Assembly (NCBI GenBank): GCA_020630675.1
Contig: JAHDIR010000007.1
Location: 20,581 to 84,580, forward strand
Direction: 5' to 3'
Origin: Bdellovibrionales bacterium
GTDB lineage: Bacteria > Bdellovibrionota > Bdellovibrionia > Bdellovibrionales > UBA1609
DNA: 64,000 nucleotides
This document shows, piece after piece, positions 20,701 to 30,034 of the stretch; the stretch's first letter is position 1; every line of letters begins with the position of its first letter. The notes beneath the pieces were generated by a model that worked only from the letters and a program-made list of their open reading frames with translations, was not told the origin of the DNA and did no database searches. The translations under genes and the position numbers were made by a program.

Positions 20701-21261
20701 ATGTCGAATCTAAGGCGTAAAAGAAAATTATTTTTTAGCAACAAAGGTTTTTCATTGATTGAGCTTATGATTGTTGTGGCGATTATTGGAATTTTAGCTA
20801 CAGTGGCTATACCTAACTTTCAGGTCTTTATTAGAAGGGGTAAGCAGGCTGAGGCTAAGTCAAATCTGACAACGATTTATTCCGCTCAAAGAGCTTTCCA
20901 TGGCGAGTGGGGATTTTTTAAAGGAGCTTTTGAGCATATTGGTTTTTTACCTGAGGGTGACTTGAGATACAGATACAACACTGCCGACGGTGGTGCTCAC
21001 CCAATTTATGATCCAAGAAAAGGAAACCAAATTGGTGCGGCGACTTTAGATTCAGGAGCTTTCTGTGGAGGAAACCCCAACTGTGTTGAAGACACAACAA
21101 CAGCCGTGGCAGCAGGCTCTGCAGCTCCCGCCGTTACCGGCCCACCAAATGCGACCTTTTTGGCAACAGCAGGGGCGAACTTAGGTGGAGCTTTGGCCGA
21201 CGAGTGGTCCATGGATCAAGCCAAAGCATTAACCCAAGCGCAAAATGGTGAACAAAACTAA
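20701..21261 (+). CDS. Type IV major-pilin-like prepilin
   Basis: 186 residues. A basic 16-residue leader ends in Gly, followed by the class III signal FSLIELMIVVAIIGILATVA: prepilin peptidase would cut between G16 and F17 and methylate the new N-terminal Phe, and Glu5 of the mature chain is present. The N-terminal helix continues as PNFQVFIRRGKQAEAKSNL, typical of PilA-type pilins; the C-terminal globular part has one CGGNPNC cysteine pair and an Ala-rich end. Start ATG 20701 follows GAGGAGGG by seven bases, better than the upstream in-frame ATG at 20668. It has its own terminator, consistent with a strong separate transcript. Major-pilin identity is inferred from form and size. Confidence 0.85.
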   Translation: MSNLRRKRKLFFSNKGFSLIELMIVVAIIGILATVAIPNFQVFIRRGKQAEAKSNLTTIYSAQRAFHGEWGFFKGAFEHIGFLPEGDLRYRYNTADGGAHPIYDPRKGNQIGAATLDSGAFCGGNPNCVEDTTTAVAAGSAAPAVTGPPNATFLATAGANLGGALADEWSMDQAKALTQAQNGEQN

Positions 21262-21286
21262 AACAAAAAAATTTAAAAGTATTTAG

Positions 21287-21319
21287 AGCCCACGCCATTA
21301 TGGTGTGGGCTTTTTTTTT
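21287..21319 (+). terminator. Intrinsic terminator after pilin gene
   Basis: AGCCCACGCCA (21287-21297) pairs with TGGTGTGGGCT (21301-21311), 11 bp with one G-T and a TTA loop, followed by nine T. A very strong terminator. Confidence 0.93.
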
Positions 21320-21387
21320 AGAAAACATTTTTAAAAAAAATAATTAAAAATTGATATGTGAGTTTTATTTTTATAAAAGCTGCCAAC

Positions 21388-22164
21388 ATGTTATTAAATA
21401 TAGGCATGAGAAAAAACTTTGTTTTATTTTCTTTTTTTGTAATGACTGTGCCTGCTTTGTTTGTCTTGCGGATGAGTGTTGATGACGACTTAAGTAACTA
21501 TGTTCATAAGTCTATTTTTATACCTCCTCCTGAGCGTATTGAGCTCATGAGTTTTGGTTTCAATGAGGTCATAGCTGATTCTTTTTGGATACGTTGGATT
21601 CAAAATATTGATAGTTGTGGTAAGGGCTTGCAAGACAGATCGAGTGTTCTTGAAAGTAAAGTGGATGTGTCGAACACTGATTTGTCTAAAGAAATCACCA
21701 AAACCCAAAAGAGTCAGGTTTGTGATCAAGGTTGGGCCTTTCGTATGTTAGATGCGGTGACTTCCTTGTCACCTAAGTTTCGAATGCCTTATGCCTTAGG
21801 GGCATCAACGTTAAGTATCCTAACGGAAGATCATATTGGGGCTCAAAAAATATATGAAAAGGCCTTTGTTCATTTTCCTAATGACTGGGCTATACTGTAT
21901 CGTGGTGCCTATCACTTTTTGTATGAGTTAAATGATTTGCCTCGTGCTGCTGAGTTGCTAAAGCAAGCGGCTGATAATGGCGCTCCTGACTGGCTTTACT
22001 CTTTGAGTTCTCGTGTATCTTCTCAAGCTGGTCAACTTGAGTTTGGTATTCTTGTATTGCAGGACTATATTTCCACAGTTACCGATGCAAACTATAGGCA
22101 GCAGCTAGAGCTCAGGTTGCAGAAAATGCGTCAGCAATTAAATGAGAGTATAGAGGGGCCTTGA
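21388..22164 (+). CDS. Membrane-anchored TPR-like protein, unknown function
   Basis: 258 residues. One N-terminal membrane segment (FVLFSFFVMTVPALFVL), then a conserved-looking block IPPPERIELMSFGFNEVIAD and FWIRWIQ, then TPR-like helices (GAQKIYEKAFVHFPNDWAIL; DLPRAAELLKQAADNGAPDW; a last amphipathic helix). The repeats suggest a scaffold facing the periplasm. The ATG at 21388 is preferred to the GTG at 21358 because TTGATA (21351) and TATAAA (21372) could be a promoter inside that extension; ATG 21406 is also possible. It sits between the pilin gene and fusA. A pilus-related role is only suggested by position. Confidence 0.65.
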   Translation: MLLNIGMRKNFVLFSFFVMTVPALFVLRMSVDDDLSNYVHKSIFIPPPERIELMSFGFNEVIADSFWIRWIQNIDSCGKGLQDRSSVLESKVDVSNTDLSKEITKTQKSQVCDQGWAFRMLDAVTSLSPKFRMPYALGASTLSILTEDHIGAQKIYEKAFVHFPNDWAILYRGAYHFLYELNDLPRAAELLKQAADNGAPDWLYSLSSRVSSQAGQLEFGILVLQDYISTVTDANYRQQLELRLQKMRQQLNESIEGP

Positions 22165-22236
22165 GTTTTTTTTTTCTTGGCAAGTCTTACTTTTTGAATC
22201 TTGAATTAATTTTAACATCGCGATAGGGTCCAAAAC

Positions 22237-24327
22237 ATGAGCTTTAAAGACCCTAAAAATATCGAAGATTTGAAATTTACTCGCAATATCGGCATCATGG
22301 CACATATTGATGCAGGTAAAACCACCACGACAGAAAGAATCTTATACTACTCAGGAAAAAGCCACAAAATAGGTGAGGTTCATGATGGTGATGCTACGAT
22401 GGATTGGATGGAGCAGGAGCAGGAGCGTGGCATTACTATTACTTCGGCCGCGACCACTTGTTATTGGAATAAGCATCGTATCAATATTATAGATACTCCT
22501 GGGCATGTTGATTTTACCATTGAGGTGGAAAGGTCATTAAGAGTTTTAGATGGTGCTGTGGCTGTTTTTGATGGTGTTAATGGTGTGGAGCCTCAGTCAG
22601 AAACCGTTTGGAGGCAGGCTAATAAATATAAAGTTCCTAGAATTTGTTTTGTTAATAAAATGGACCGGGTGGGGGCAGACTTTGATAATAGTGTGCAAAC
22701 CATTAAAGACAGATTGTTGGCAAGGCCATTAATGGTTCAGTACCCTATAGGCAAAGAGGCTGAATTTTCTGGTGTCATTGATTTGATTGCAATGAAGGCT
22801 TTGTCTTGGCCTGATGAGGGTAAAGGATCTGATTTTGTCACTGAAGAGATTCCTTCTGATTTAATTGAAAAAAGCCAAAGCCTTCGTACGGAACTATTGG
22901 ATACTATTTCTGAGTTTGACGATGAGTTTATGGAAGTTTACCTCGATGGTCAGGACTTATCTTCTGAATTGATTTATAAAGTTTTACGTAAGGCTGTTCT
23001 GAGCTTGGAGGTTACGCCGGTTTTCTGTGGGTCTGCTTTCAAAAACAAAGGGGTTCAGCCTTTACTGGATGCTGTTGTACATCTTTTACCAAGCCCATTG
23101 GATCGACCTGATGTTGTTGGTGTTCAGCCGAATGATGATAGCAAAGAGGTTATTTGTAAAACTGACTTTGAAGAGCCTTCTGTGGCTTTGGCTTTTAAGA
23201 TTGCCTCTGATTCATTTGCTGGAAGCTTAACTTACCTGAGAGTGTATTCAGGAGTAGTTAAGGTGGGGCAGCAACTTTTAAACTCGCGATCATCGAAGAA
23301 AGAGCGCATTCAACGTCTAGTAAAAATGCATGCAAACTCTCGCGAGGAAGTTCAAGATTTAAAGGCTGGAGATATTGGGGCTGTCATAGGTTTAAAGTTT
23401 ACAAGTACCGGGGACACTTTGTGCGATAATAAGCGCAAGGTTTCTTTAGAAAGTATTCAATTTCCTGAGCCGGTGATTTCTGTTGCCATTGAAGCAAAAT
23501 CTAGCGGTGACCAAGATAAAATGATGGCGGCTCTTGATCGCTTGCAAAAAGAAGATCCCTCTTGTCACGTGAGAACCGACAGTGAAACGGGTCAAATGTT
23601 ACTTTCTGGGATGGGGGAGTTGCATCTGGAAATTCTCGTAGATCGCATGCTGCGTGAGTTTAAAGTGAAAGCTAATATTGGTCAGCCACAGGTCTCTTAC
23701 CGGGAAACAGTGACCTCCTCGGCTGAAGGGGTTGGTGATTTTGAAAAAGAAATTGCCGGTAAGGTCAATTTTGCCAGTTGTCGTTTAAAAATTGAACCCG
23801 GCGATAAAGGTTCTGGCACTTCTTTTTCAAGTTTGTTGAAGGATATTCCTAAAAACTTTTTAGCGGCTATCGAGGAAGGGGCTTTGGAAACTTCTGAGGT
23901 GGGTCTTCTTGCTGGCTTTTCCTTGATTGACCTAAAAATATCTTTGGTGTCTTTTGAGCAAAGAGAGGGGGAGTCGACTGAAGTTGCATTTAAGGTCGCC
24001 GCTGGTATGGCTTTGCGCCAGGCTTTATCGGCGGCTAACTCTCAACTTTTAGAGCCTATTTTCAAATTAGAAGTTCTTACTCCTGAAGATTATATGGGTA
24101 GTGTTATAAGTGATTTAACCTCTCGCCGGGGAAAGGTGAATGGCATGACGTCTCGAGCTGGTTTGCAGGTGGTTGATGCAGAAGCTCCATTGATGAACTT
24201 ATTCGGTTATGCCACTGATTTGCGCTCAGCCAGTCAGGGTAGAGCTAGCTTTAGTATGAATTTTTTGGAATATGCCTCTTTGCCCTCGAAAGTGGAGGCT
24301 GAGCTGTTGGCTAAGTTTGGTCGATAG
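22237..24327 (+). CDS. fusA: Elongation factor G with divergent domain IV
   Basis: 696 residues, family length. GTPase domain is canonical: [15 protein letters not shown] (G1), [13 protein letters not shown] (switch I), [20 protein letters not shown] (G3) and [10 protein letters not shown] (G4). Domains II, III ([16 protein letters not shown]) and V ([39 protein letters not shown]) are recognisable. Domain IV is not: where EF-G normally has GGRGQYG the sequence is IAGKVNFAS (about residue 505), and where it has SYHDVDSSE it is EQREGESTE (about 575). These segments form the tip that enters the A site. It may be the translocation-specialised type of EF-G found in lineages with split EF-Gs. AGGGT precedes ATG. 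Confidence 0.93.
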   Translation: MSFKDPKNIEDLKFTRNIGIMAHIDAGKTTTTERILYYSGKSHKIGEVHDGDATMDWMEQEQERGITITSAATTCYWNKHRINIIDTPGHVDFTIEVERSLRVLDGAVAVFDGVNGVEPQSETVWRQANKYKVPRICFVNKMDRVGADFDNSVQTIKDRLLARPLMVQYPIGKEAEFSGVIDLIAMKALSWPDEGKGSDFVTEEIPSDLIEKSQSLRTELLDTISEFDDEFMEVYLDGQDLSSELIYKVLRKAVLSLEVTPVFCGSAFKNKGVQPLLDAVVHLLPSPLDRPDVVGVQPNDDSKEVICKTDFEEPSVALAFKIASDSFAGSLTYLRVYSGVVKVGQQLLNSRSSKKERIQRLVKMHANSREEVQDLKAGDIGAVIGLKFTSTGDTLCDNKRKVSLESIQFPEPVISVAIEAKSSGDQDKMMAALDRLQKEDPSCHVRTDSETGQMLLSGMGELHLEILVDRMLREFKVKANIGQPQVSYRETVTSSAEGVGDFEKEIAGKVNFASCRLKIEPGDKGSGTSFSSLLKDIPKNFLAAIEEGALETSEVGLLAGFSLIDLKISLVSFEQREGESTEVAFKVAAGMALRQALSAANSQLLEPIFKLEVLTPEDYMGSVISDLTSRRGKVNGMTSRAGLQVVDAEAPLMNLFGYATDLRSASQGRASFSMNFLEYASLPSKVEAELLAKFGR

Positions 24328-24488
24328 TTTTTAGGGCCAGTGTTCGACTATGGCTCTAAGTCCTTGTATAAGTTTATCTATTTGCTTATTGGGTTCTTGG
24401 GGTTGATCTTTGCCTTTGTGGGTTGTGGCCCCTTCGTTTGTGTCTAGCTATAGGCCTCCAAAAGAAAACTATTAAATTTTATTCGTAG

Positions 24489-24517
24489 TTGACATAGGAG
24501 TTCGGAAAATAGATACT
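24489..24517 (+). promoter_or_regulatory. Promoter for the ribosomal protein superoperon
   Basis: Perfect -35 TTGACA (24489-24494), 17-base spacer, -10 GATACT (24512-24517). It is the best promoter match between fusA and rpsJ and would leave a leader of about 150 bases. Confidence 0.65.
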
Positions 24518-24551
24518 CTGCCACCTGTGCTACATTTTGTTGGAGTTACAC

Positions 24552-24597
24552 CCTCTAAGTCGCTGAAAATACATAATAAAAGCGATACTCAGAGAGG
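24552..24597 (+). promoter_or_regulatory. Candidate leader hairpin before rpsJ
   Basis: CCTCT (24552-24556) can pair with AGAGG (24593-24597), continuing inward with AGTCGC (24558-24563) against GCG..ACT (24582-24589). A long-range hairpin in the S10 leader could serve autogenous control. The E. coli L4-responsive leader is not recognisable by sequence. Confidence 0.35.
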
Positions 24598-24672
24598 TAC
24601 TTAGCTTCAGTGAAAACGTCGTGCTGTATCTAAAACACTAAAATAACTAATCTTTTTTTAAAGGTAGATAGT

Positions 24673-24993
24673 ATGCAGAGTCAAAAAATTCGTATTAGGT
24701 TAAAAGCTTTTGATCACAAACTTTTAGATCAATCTACACGTGAAATCGTTGATACCGCTCGTAGAACAGGCGCAAGTATTGCTGGCCCTATTCCATTGCC
24801 AACAAGAATCAATCGTTACACAGTTCTTCGTTCGCCTCACGTGAACAAAAAATCAAGAGAGCAATTTGAAGTAAGAACTCATAAAAGACTTTTGGATATT
24901 TTAGATCCTACACAGCAAACCATTGATCAGTTAATGAAGTTAGACTTGTCAGCGGGTGTTGATGTTGAAATTAAACTTTCGGCAGACGCATAA
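24673..24993 (+). CDS. rpsJ: 30S ribosomal protein S10
   Basis: 106 residues. 30S head protein that also binds the NusG KOW domain and, as NusE, the antitermination complex. Shows [13 protein letters not shown] and the [20 protein letters not shown] loop. AAAGG lies upstream of ATG. First gene of the long ribosomal operon. Confidence 0.98.
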   Translation: MQSQKIRIRLKAFDHKLLDQSTREIVDTARRTGASIAGPIPLPTRINRYTVLRSPHVNKKSREQFEVRTHKRLLDILDPTQQTIDQLMKLDLSAGVDVEIKLSADA

Positions 24994-25017
24994 AATTTAA
25001 GTTTGGAGAATTAGAAA

Positions 25018-25716
25018 ATGAGTGAAGAAAATAAAACAGAAAATCAAGAAGAAGTTGTGGCTGCCGCTACAGAAAGCAGTTCTGATACTATTAAGCTAAA
25101 TAGTATTTTTGCTTTTAAAAAAGGGATGTCTCAGGTTTACGGTGAAGACGGTCAGGTCATTCCCGTGACTGTTTTGGAGTATAAGCCTTGGGTTGTTTCG
25201 CAAATAAAGCGCAACGACACTGACGGTTATGAGGCAGTACAAATTGCGGCTATGCCCAAAAAAGCGAAAAACTCAAGGAAGTCTGAAGTTGGTCATTTAA
25301 AAGGCGCTGGTTTTGAAAATGGAGCTCGTTTTGTAAAAGAGGTTCGTGGAGATCTTCCTGAGGGCGTTCAGGTTGGACAAAAAGTTTTAATTGATAGTTT
25401 ACAGAAGGGTGACAAAGTAAAATTAAAAGGAAAAACAAAAGGTCATGGTTTTTCTGGTGTGATGAAGCGTTATGGTCACGGTGGTGGTCCTGCGACACAC
25501 GGTTCAGGGTTTCATAGAAGGCCTGGTTCTATCGGTAACAGAACTGATCCAGGTCGTGTTATGCCTGGTCGTAAGTTACCAGGGCAATACGGGAATAAAG
25601 TTAAATCTGTTCCTCATGTTCAAGTAGTTGAAGTTTTAGCAGAAGAAAATGTTTTATTGGTCAAGGGTTCTGTTCCTGGGGCAAGAAACTCAATTGTACA
25701 ATTAATAAAAGAGTAG
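25018..25716 (+). CDS. rplC: 50S ribosomal protein L3 with acidic N-terminal extension
   Basis: 232 residues. Early-assembly protein whose loop reaches the peptidyl-transferase centre. The L3 fold begins near residue 29 (SIFAFKKGMSQVYGEDG, normally the first residues), and the diagnostic KGHGFSGVMKRYGHGGGPATHG and RPGSIGNRTDPGRVMPGR loops are intact. The first 28 residues are an acidic, Ser/Thr/Ala-rich tail (MSEENKTENQEEVV) absent from typical L3. GGAG lies before ATG and no internal start codon fits the usual N-terminus. Confidence 0.97.
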   Translation: MSEENKTENQEEVVAAATESSSDTIKLNSIFAFKKGMSQVYGEDGQVIPVTVLEYKPWVVSQIKRNDTDGYEAVQIAAMPKKAKNSRKSEVGHLKGAGFENGARFVKEVRGDLPEGVQVGQKVLIDSLQKGDKVKLKGKTKGHGFSGVMKRYGHGGGPATHGSGFHRRPGSIGNRTDPGRVMPGRKLPGQYGNKVKSVPHVQVVEVLAEENVLLVKGSVPGARNSIVQLIKE

Positions 25717-25720
25717 GGTT

Positions 25721-26341
25721 ATGGCATCATTACAAGTATTTGATTGGAATAAAAAAGAGGTTGGCCAAGTAGATGCGAGCGCATCTGTTTTTGAGGCTGA
25801 GTTAAGAAAAGACATCTTGCACACAGTGGTTCGTTGGCAGTTAGCCTGTAAAAGACAGGGAACTCATCGTGCTAAAACTCGTGGTGATGTTCGTGGTGGT
25901 GGCAAAAAGCCATTCAAGCAAAAAGGAACAGGAAATGCCCGTCAAGGTTCTACACGATCTCCAATAAATGAGGGTGGTGGAGTTATTTTTGGGCCAAAAC
26001 CAAGAGATTACTCTTACAATGTTCCAAAGAAAGTCAGAAAAACAGCTCTTAAATCAGCTCTATCTTATTTGAATTCAGAGGGAAGGTTGTTGGTTGTGAA
26101 GTCTATCGAGTCTGATGGTAAAACTAAATCATTTAATAACCAGATGAAGTCCATGGGGCTTTCTAAGGCGTTTGTTGTTGATGAAAAAAAGAATGATATG
26201 GTTTCTCGGGCTACAAAAAATATGTCTTCTTTTAAATATGCTGATGTAGGCTCTGTAAACGTTTATGAATTATTAAAGTTTGATAATTTAGTTATCACTG
26301 AGGCCGCAGTTAAGGCTTTAGAAGTTAGGCTTCAGGCATAA
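25721..26341 (+). CDS. rplD: 50S ribosomal protein L4
   Basis: 206 residues. Lines the exit tunnel constriction; the extended loop GTHRAKTRGDVRGGGKKPFK and KGTGNARQGSTRSP is present near 45-80. In enterobacteria L4 also regulates the S10 operon. Four bases after rplC, with TAGGG as the ribosome-binding site. Confidence 0.97.
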   Translation: MASLQVFDWNKKEVGQVDASASVFEAELRKDILHTVVRWQLACKRQGTHRAKTRGDVRGGGKKPFKQKGTGNARQGSTRSPINEGGGVIFGPKPRDYSYNVPKKVRKTALKSALSYLNSEGRLLVVKSIESDGKTKSFNNQMKSMGLSKAFVVDEKKNDMVSRATKNMSSFKYADVGSVNVYELLKFDNLVITEAAVKALEVRLQA

Positions 26342-26352
26342 GGGATCTTAAA

Positions 26353-26637
26353 ATGTATTATGTATTGAAAAAACCAATTATTACTGAAAAAAATAGCGTG
26401 CTTGCAGAAGAGAGCAATATTTATACTTTCGAAGTTGAAAAAATGGCCACTAAAACTGAAATTAAAAGTGCTGTTGAAAAGTTTTTCGACGTGAAAGTTC
26501 GTTCTGTAAATACGTCTGTTTGTAGAAATAGATCAACACGAACTAAGCTTGGTAAAAGTAAAGTTAGGTATTGGAAAAAAGCTATGGTTAAACTTGCTGA
26601 TGGCGAAAAGATAGCCTTATTTGAGGGAGCTAACTAA
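26353..26637 (+). CDS. rplW: 50S ribosomal protein L23
   Basis: 94 residues. Sits at the exit tunnel and docks trigger factor and SRP. N-terminus [17 protein letters not shown] and the basic loop [20 protein letters not shown] match the family. Its stop codon overlaps the rplB start by one base (TAATG), giving coupled translation. Confidence 0.97.
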   Translation: MYYVLKKPIITEKNSVLAEESNIYTFEVEKMATKTEIKSAVEKFFDVKVRSVNTSVCRNRSTRTKLGKSKVRYWKKAMVKLADGEKIALFEGAN

Positions 26638-27470
26638 TGGGAATTAAGATTTACAAACCGACCTCGCCAGGTCGTAGAAATATGACAGGTTTTGATTTTT
26701 CAGAAATCACAAAATCAAAACCAGAAAAATCTCTAACAGAGGCAAAGCGTAGAACTGGCGCTAGAAACAACCGTGGTCGAATCACTATGCGCCATCAAGG
26801 TGGTGGTCATAAGCAGAGATATCGACTTATTGATTTTAAAAGACAAAAATTAAATGTTCCAGCTGTTGTTCAGGCTATTGAGTATGATCCTAACAGATCT
26901 TGCCGTATTGCTCTTTTATTCTATAAAGACGGAGAGAAAGCTTACATTATTGCTCCTGTTGGATTGAATGTTGGTGCTGAGGTTATTGCCAGTGATAATG
27001 CTGATATCAAGCCTGGAAATTCTCTTTCTCTTGATGCTATTCCTACGGGCACTACAATTCACAATATTGAGTTAAGACCTGGTAAGGGTGGTCAGCTTGC
27101 ACGTGGAGCTGGAGTGGGTGCAACTCTAGTTGCTAAACTTGGTAAGTATTGTCAGGTTAAATTGCCATCTGGTGAAGTTCGCCAGGTCCTATCAAACTGT
27201 AAAGCTTCGATTGGTCAAGTTGGTAATACAGATAATGAAAATGTAAAAATTGGTAAGGCGGGGCGTTCACGTTGGTTGGGTAAAAGGCCGACAGTCCGCG
27301 GAATGGTTATGAACCCTATTGATCACCCACTTGGTGGTGGTGAAGGTGTGGGAAAAGGCCATCATCCAATGACTCCTTGGGGGAAACCTTGTAAGGGACA
27401 TAAAACTAGAAATAACAAGCGTACTAACTCTATGATTATCAAGCGTAGAAAAAACAAGAAGAAAGGCTAA
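26637..27470 (+). CDS. rplB: 50S ribosomal protein L2
   Basis: 277 residues. Required for subunit association and the peptidyl-transferase centre. SH3/OB core with [17 protein letters not shown], and the C-terminal functional motif [18 protein letters not shown], including the essential His of MNPxDHP. Basic C-terminal tail KRRKNKKKG. Confidence 0.98.
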   Translation: MGIKIYKPTSPGRRNMTGFDFSEITKSKPEKSLTEAKRRTGARNNRGRITMRHQGGGHKQRYRLIDFKRQKLNVPAVVQAIEYDPNRSCRIALLFYKDGEKAYIIAPVGLNVGAEVIASDNADIKPGNSLSLDAIPTGTTIHNIELRPGKGGQLARGAGVGATLVAKLGKYCQVKLPSGEVRQVLSNCKASIGQVGNTDNENVKIGKAGRSRWLGKRPTVRGMVMNPIDHPLGGGEGVGKGHHPMTPWGKPCKGHKTRNNKRTNSMIIKRRKNKKKG

Positions 27471-27480
27471 GGAGTAGACT

Positions 27481-27753
27481 GTGGCTAGATCGGTAAAAAA
27501 AGGTCCATTCGTTGATTTACATTTATCAAGTAAAATTGATAAAGCGACGGAAACCGGAGATAAAAAAGTAATTAAAACTTGGTCTCGTAGATCAACTATA
27601 ACTCCAGATGCTGCCGGACTAACGGTAGCAGTTCACAACGGCAAAAAATTTGTTCCCGTTTATGTTACTGAAAATATGATTGGTCACAAATATGGAGAGT
27701 TTGCCCCGACAAGAAACTATCATGGTCATGGTGACAAAAAAGGTAAAAAATAA
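27481..27753 (+). CDS. rpsS: 30S ribosomal protein S19
   Basis: 90 residues, GTG start after AAGGAG. 30S head protein contacting S13 and the A-site finger. [13 protein letters not shown] and the C-terminal [18 protein letters not shown] are diagnostic. Confidence 0.98.
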   Translation: MARSVKKGPFVDLHLSSKIDKATETGDKKVIKTWSRRSTITPDAAGLTVAVHNGKKFVPVYVTENMIGHKYGEFAPTRNYHGHGDKKGKK

Positions 27754-27762
27754 GGGATAATT

Positions 27763-28095
27763 ATGGAAGTAACAGCGAAGTTAAAATATGCAAAAGTGGG
27801 AACGCAAAAAGCAAGATTAGTTGCTGATGTTGTTCGAGGACAAGATGTAAATACAGCCATTAAGAACCTCACCTTTATGAAAAAAAAGTCTGCTTTATTG
27901 ATTAAAAAATTAATTGAGTCAGCGGTTGCTAATGCTGAAAATAAGAATGTCATTGATGTGGACAATCTTTTTGTAAAAAAGATTACAGTTGATCAAGGTC
28001 CTTCTGCCAAAAGGTTTCGTCCAAGAGCTCAAGGTCGCGCCTTTCAGATTAAAAAGAAGATGAGTCACATTAACGTCGTTCTGGATGAGAGGTAA
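27763..28095 (+). CDS. rplV: 50S ribosomal protein L22
   Basis: 110 residues. Spans the 50S; its hairpin RFRPRAQGRAFQIKKKMSHI lines the exit tunnel and the macrolide pocket, with no deletion visible in the usual resistance positions. Ten bases after rpsS. Confidence 0.97.
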   Translation: MEVTAKLKYAKVGTQKARLVADVVRGQDVNTAIKNLTFMKKKSALLIKKLIESAVANAENKNVIDVDNLFVKKITVDQGPSAKRFRPRAQGRAFQIKKKMSHINVVLDER

Positions 28096-28101
28096 TAAGG
28101 T

Positions 28102-28767
28102 ATGGGTCAGAAGGTAAATCCGATAGGTTTAAGAGTTGGTGTTATCAGAAGTTGGGATTCAAGATGGTATGCTCAAGGTGATAAGTATATTGAGAATCTT
28201 CACGAAGATTTAAAATTAAGAAAATACATCAAGAAAAAGCTCAAGCATGCTGGTGTTGCTAAAATTGAAATGGAAAGGGCGGCACAAAAACTTAAAATTA
28301 TTATTTCTACAGCTCGTCCTGGTGTTGTTATTGGTAAAAAAGGAACTGGCATCGATATGCTAAAAACTGATATCCAAAAGCAAACTAAAAATGAAGTGTT
28401 TTTAAATATTCAAGAAATTAGAAAGCCTGATTTAGATGCTCAATTAGTCGCTGAAAATATTGCTCTTCAATTAGAAAAGCGTATTTCATGGAGAAGGGCT
28501 TTAAAGAAGTCTATGGCAGCCTCTGTTCGTAGTGGTGTTCGTGGTATTAAAATTATGGTAAGTGGTCGTTTAGATGGAGCAGAAATTGCTAGGTCTGAGT
28601 GGTACAATGAAAAGAGTGTTCCTCTTCATACGCTAAGAGCCGATATTGATTATGGAACTGCTGAGGCATTAACAACATACGGTATTATCGGAATTAAAAC
28701 TTGGATCTACCGTGGAGATGTTCTTTCAACGAAAGAAATTGAGGAGGCCGGTCGTGTTAAGTCCTAA
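28102..28767 (+). CDS. rpsC: 30S ribosomal protein S3
   Basis: 221 residues. mRNA-entry helicase-site protein. N-terminal KH domain with [13 protein letters not shown] (GxxG loop) and C-terminal [22 protein letters not shown]. Its last 14 bases are shared with the start of rplP in a different frame. Confidence 0.97.
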   Translation: MGQKVNPIGLRVGVIRSWDSRWYAQGDKYIENLHEDLKLRKYIKKKLKHAGVAKIEMERAAQKLKIIISTARPGVVIGKKGTGIDMLKTDIQKQTKNEVFLNIQEIRKPDLDAQLVAENIALQLEKRISWRRALKKSMAASVRSGVRGIKIMVSGRLDGAEIARSEWYNEKSVPLHTLRADIDYGTAEALTTYGIIGIKTWIYRGDVLSTKEIEEAGRVKS

Positions 28768-29161
28768 ACGTGTAAAGTGGCGTAGGCAGCATCGCGGTGA
28801 TTACCGTGGATTTGCTTACCGTGGTTCAAACTTAAATTTTGGTGATTTTGCTTTAATAGTGACCGAGGCAGGACGAATTACTTCACGTCAAATTGAAGCT
28901 AGTCGTATTGCAGTTAGTCGTTCTGTAAAAAGGGGCGGAAACCTTTGGATTCGTATTTTTCCTGATTTACCTATTACTAAAAAACCTATTCAAGTTCGAA
29001 TGGGTAAAGGTAAAGGAAGTCCTGATTTGTGGGTGGCAAAAGTTAAGCCGGGCAGAATAATTTTTGAAATGAATGGTGTAACTAGAGAGCAAGCTGAAGA
29101 AGCCTTTAGACTCGCTTCACACAAGTTACCTTTGAAAACTAAATTTTTGGCAAGGGATTAG
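28754..29161 (+). CDS. rplP: 50S ribosomal protein L16
   Basis: 135 residues, family length. Organises the A-site tRNA elbow region. Begins [15 protein letters not shown] from GTG 28754, inside the end of rpsC; GAGGAGG (28741-28747) is six bases upstream and lies within rpsC codons. A longer reading from 28712 is the rpsC shadow. Downstream [17 protein letters not shown] and [19 protein letters not shown] are diagnostic. Confidence 0.97.
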   Translation: MLSPKRVKWRRQHRGDYRGFAYRGSNLNFGDFALIVTEAGRITSRQIEASRIAVSRSVKRGGNLWIRIFPDLPITKKPIQVRMGKGKGSPDLWVAKVKPGRIIFEMNGVTREQAEEAFRLASHKLPLKTKFLARD

Positions 29162-29163
29162 TT

Positions 29164-29352
29164 ATGAAGTTTTCGGATATAAAAGATTTAAATAAAGAAG
29201 CTTTAACAAAGCAAAAAACTGACTTAAAAGCTCAGCTCTTTGAAATGAAGATGAAGCACAGCCTGGGTCAGCTTTCAAATACAGATGAAATTAGACGAGT
29301 TCGCAGAAATATTGCTCGTTATAATACAGCTCTAGCAGCGGCAAAGGCTTAA
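29164..29352 (+). CDS. rpmC: 50S ribosomal protein L29
   Basis: 62 residues. Two-helix protein near the exit tunnel; MKMKHSLGQLSNTDEIRRVRRNIAR is diagnostic. Two bases after rplP, so initiation is probably coupled. Confidence 0.96.
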   Translation: MKFSDIKDLNKEALTKQKTDLKAQLFEMKMKHSLGQLSNTDEIRRVRRNIARYNTALAAAKA

Positions 29353-29364
29353 GGAAGGTAAGTG

Positions 29365-29652
29365 ATGACAAAAGATAGCACAAATAAAAGAGGGCGTTTG
29401 AACCAGGTTATCGGTGAAGTTGTTTCCGATAAAATGGATAAAACAATTGCTGTTAAAATCTTTAGATTGGTTAAGCACGAAAGATACGGAAAGTTTGTAA
29501 AAACATCTTCTGTTTTTAAAGCTCATGATGAAAAAAACGTAGCTAAAGTAGGCGATAAAGTTCAAATATACGAAACAAGGCCTTTAAGTAAATCGAAAAG
29601 ATGGATGTTAAAGGATGTACTTGAAACAGCTGCCAGTAAAGGGGGTCAGTAA
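29365..29652 (+). CDS. rpsQ: 30S ribosomal protein S17
   Basis: 95 residues. Early 16S rRNA-binding protein with OB fold: [16 protein letters not shown], and [22 protein letters not shown] 29365 is preferred over GTG 29362 because AAGGAAGG ends six bases before it. The stop codon overlaps rplN by one base. Confidence 0.96.
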   Translation: MTKDSTNKRGRLNQVIGEVVSDKMDKTIAVKIFRLVKHERYGKFVKTSSVFKAHDEKNVAKVGDKVQIYETRPLSKSKRWMLKDVLETAASKGGQ

Positions 29653-30020
29653 TGATTCAAATGCAAACTAAGCTGAGCGTTGCCGATAACTCAGGAGCCA
29701 AGTCAGTGATGTGCATTAAAGTCCTTGGTGGAAGTCGACGTAGAACGGCGTCTGTTGGTGACATTATTGTTGTTTCTATCAAAGACGCTTTGCCAAAGTC
29801 TAAAGTAAAAAAAGGCGATGTAGCAAAGGCTGTTGTAGTAAGAACTATCCATAAGCTGAGAAGACCAGATGGAAGCTATATTCGCTTTGATGAAAACTCA
29901 GCTGTCTTAATCAATGCAAACAAAGAGCCTATTGGAACACGTATTTTTGGTCCAGTGGCCAGAGAGCTGAGAGCTGGAAAGTATATGAAGATTATATCAT
30001 TAGCGCCTGAAGTGCTATAA
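29652..30020 (+). CDS. rplN: 50S ribosomal protein L14
   Basis: 122 residues. Inter-subunit bridge protein: [17 protein letters not shown] at the start, [18 protein letters not shown] and [13 protein letters not shown] later. In nearly all bacteria rplX follows; here the next gene, 14 bases on, is rplE. Confidence 0.98.
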   Translation: MIQMQTKLSVADNSGAKSVMCIKVLGGSRRRTASVGDIIVVSIKDALPKSKVKKGDVAKAVVVRTIHKLRRPDGSYIRFDENSAVLINANKEPIGTRIFGPVARELRAGKYMKIISLAPEVL

Positions 30021-30034
30021 CTGGAGTTATTAAC

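Larger units (their letters stand above)
24328..24672. other. Leader region of the S10-spc-alpha operon
   Basis: 345 bases with no supportable coding frame. It contains a sigma70-like promoter (24489-24517), a structured leader (24552-24597) and about 150 bases of 5' untranslated RNA before rpsJ. Confidence 0.7.
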
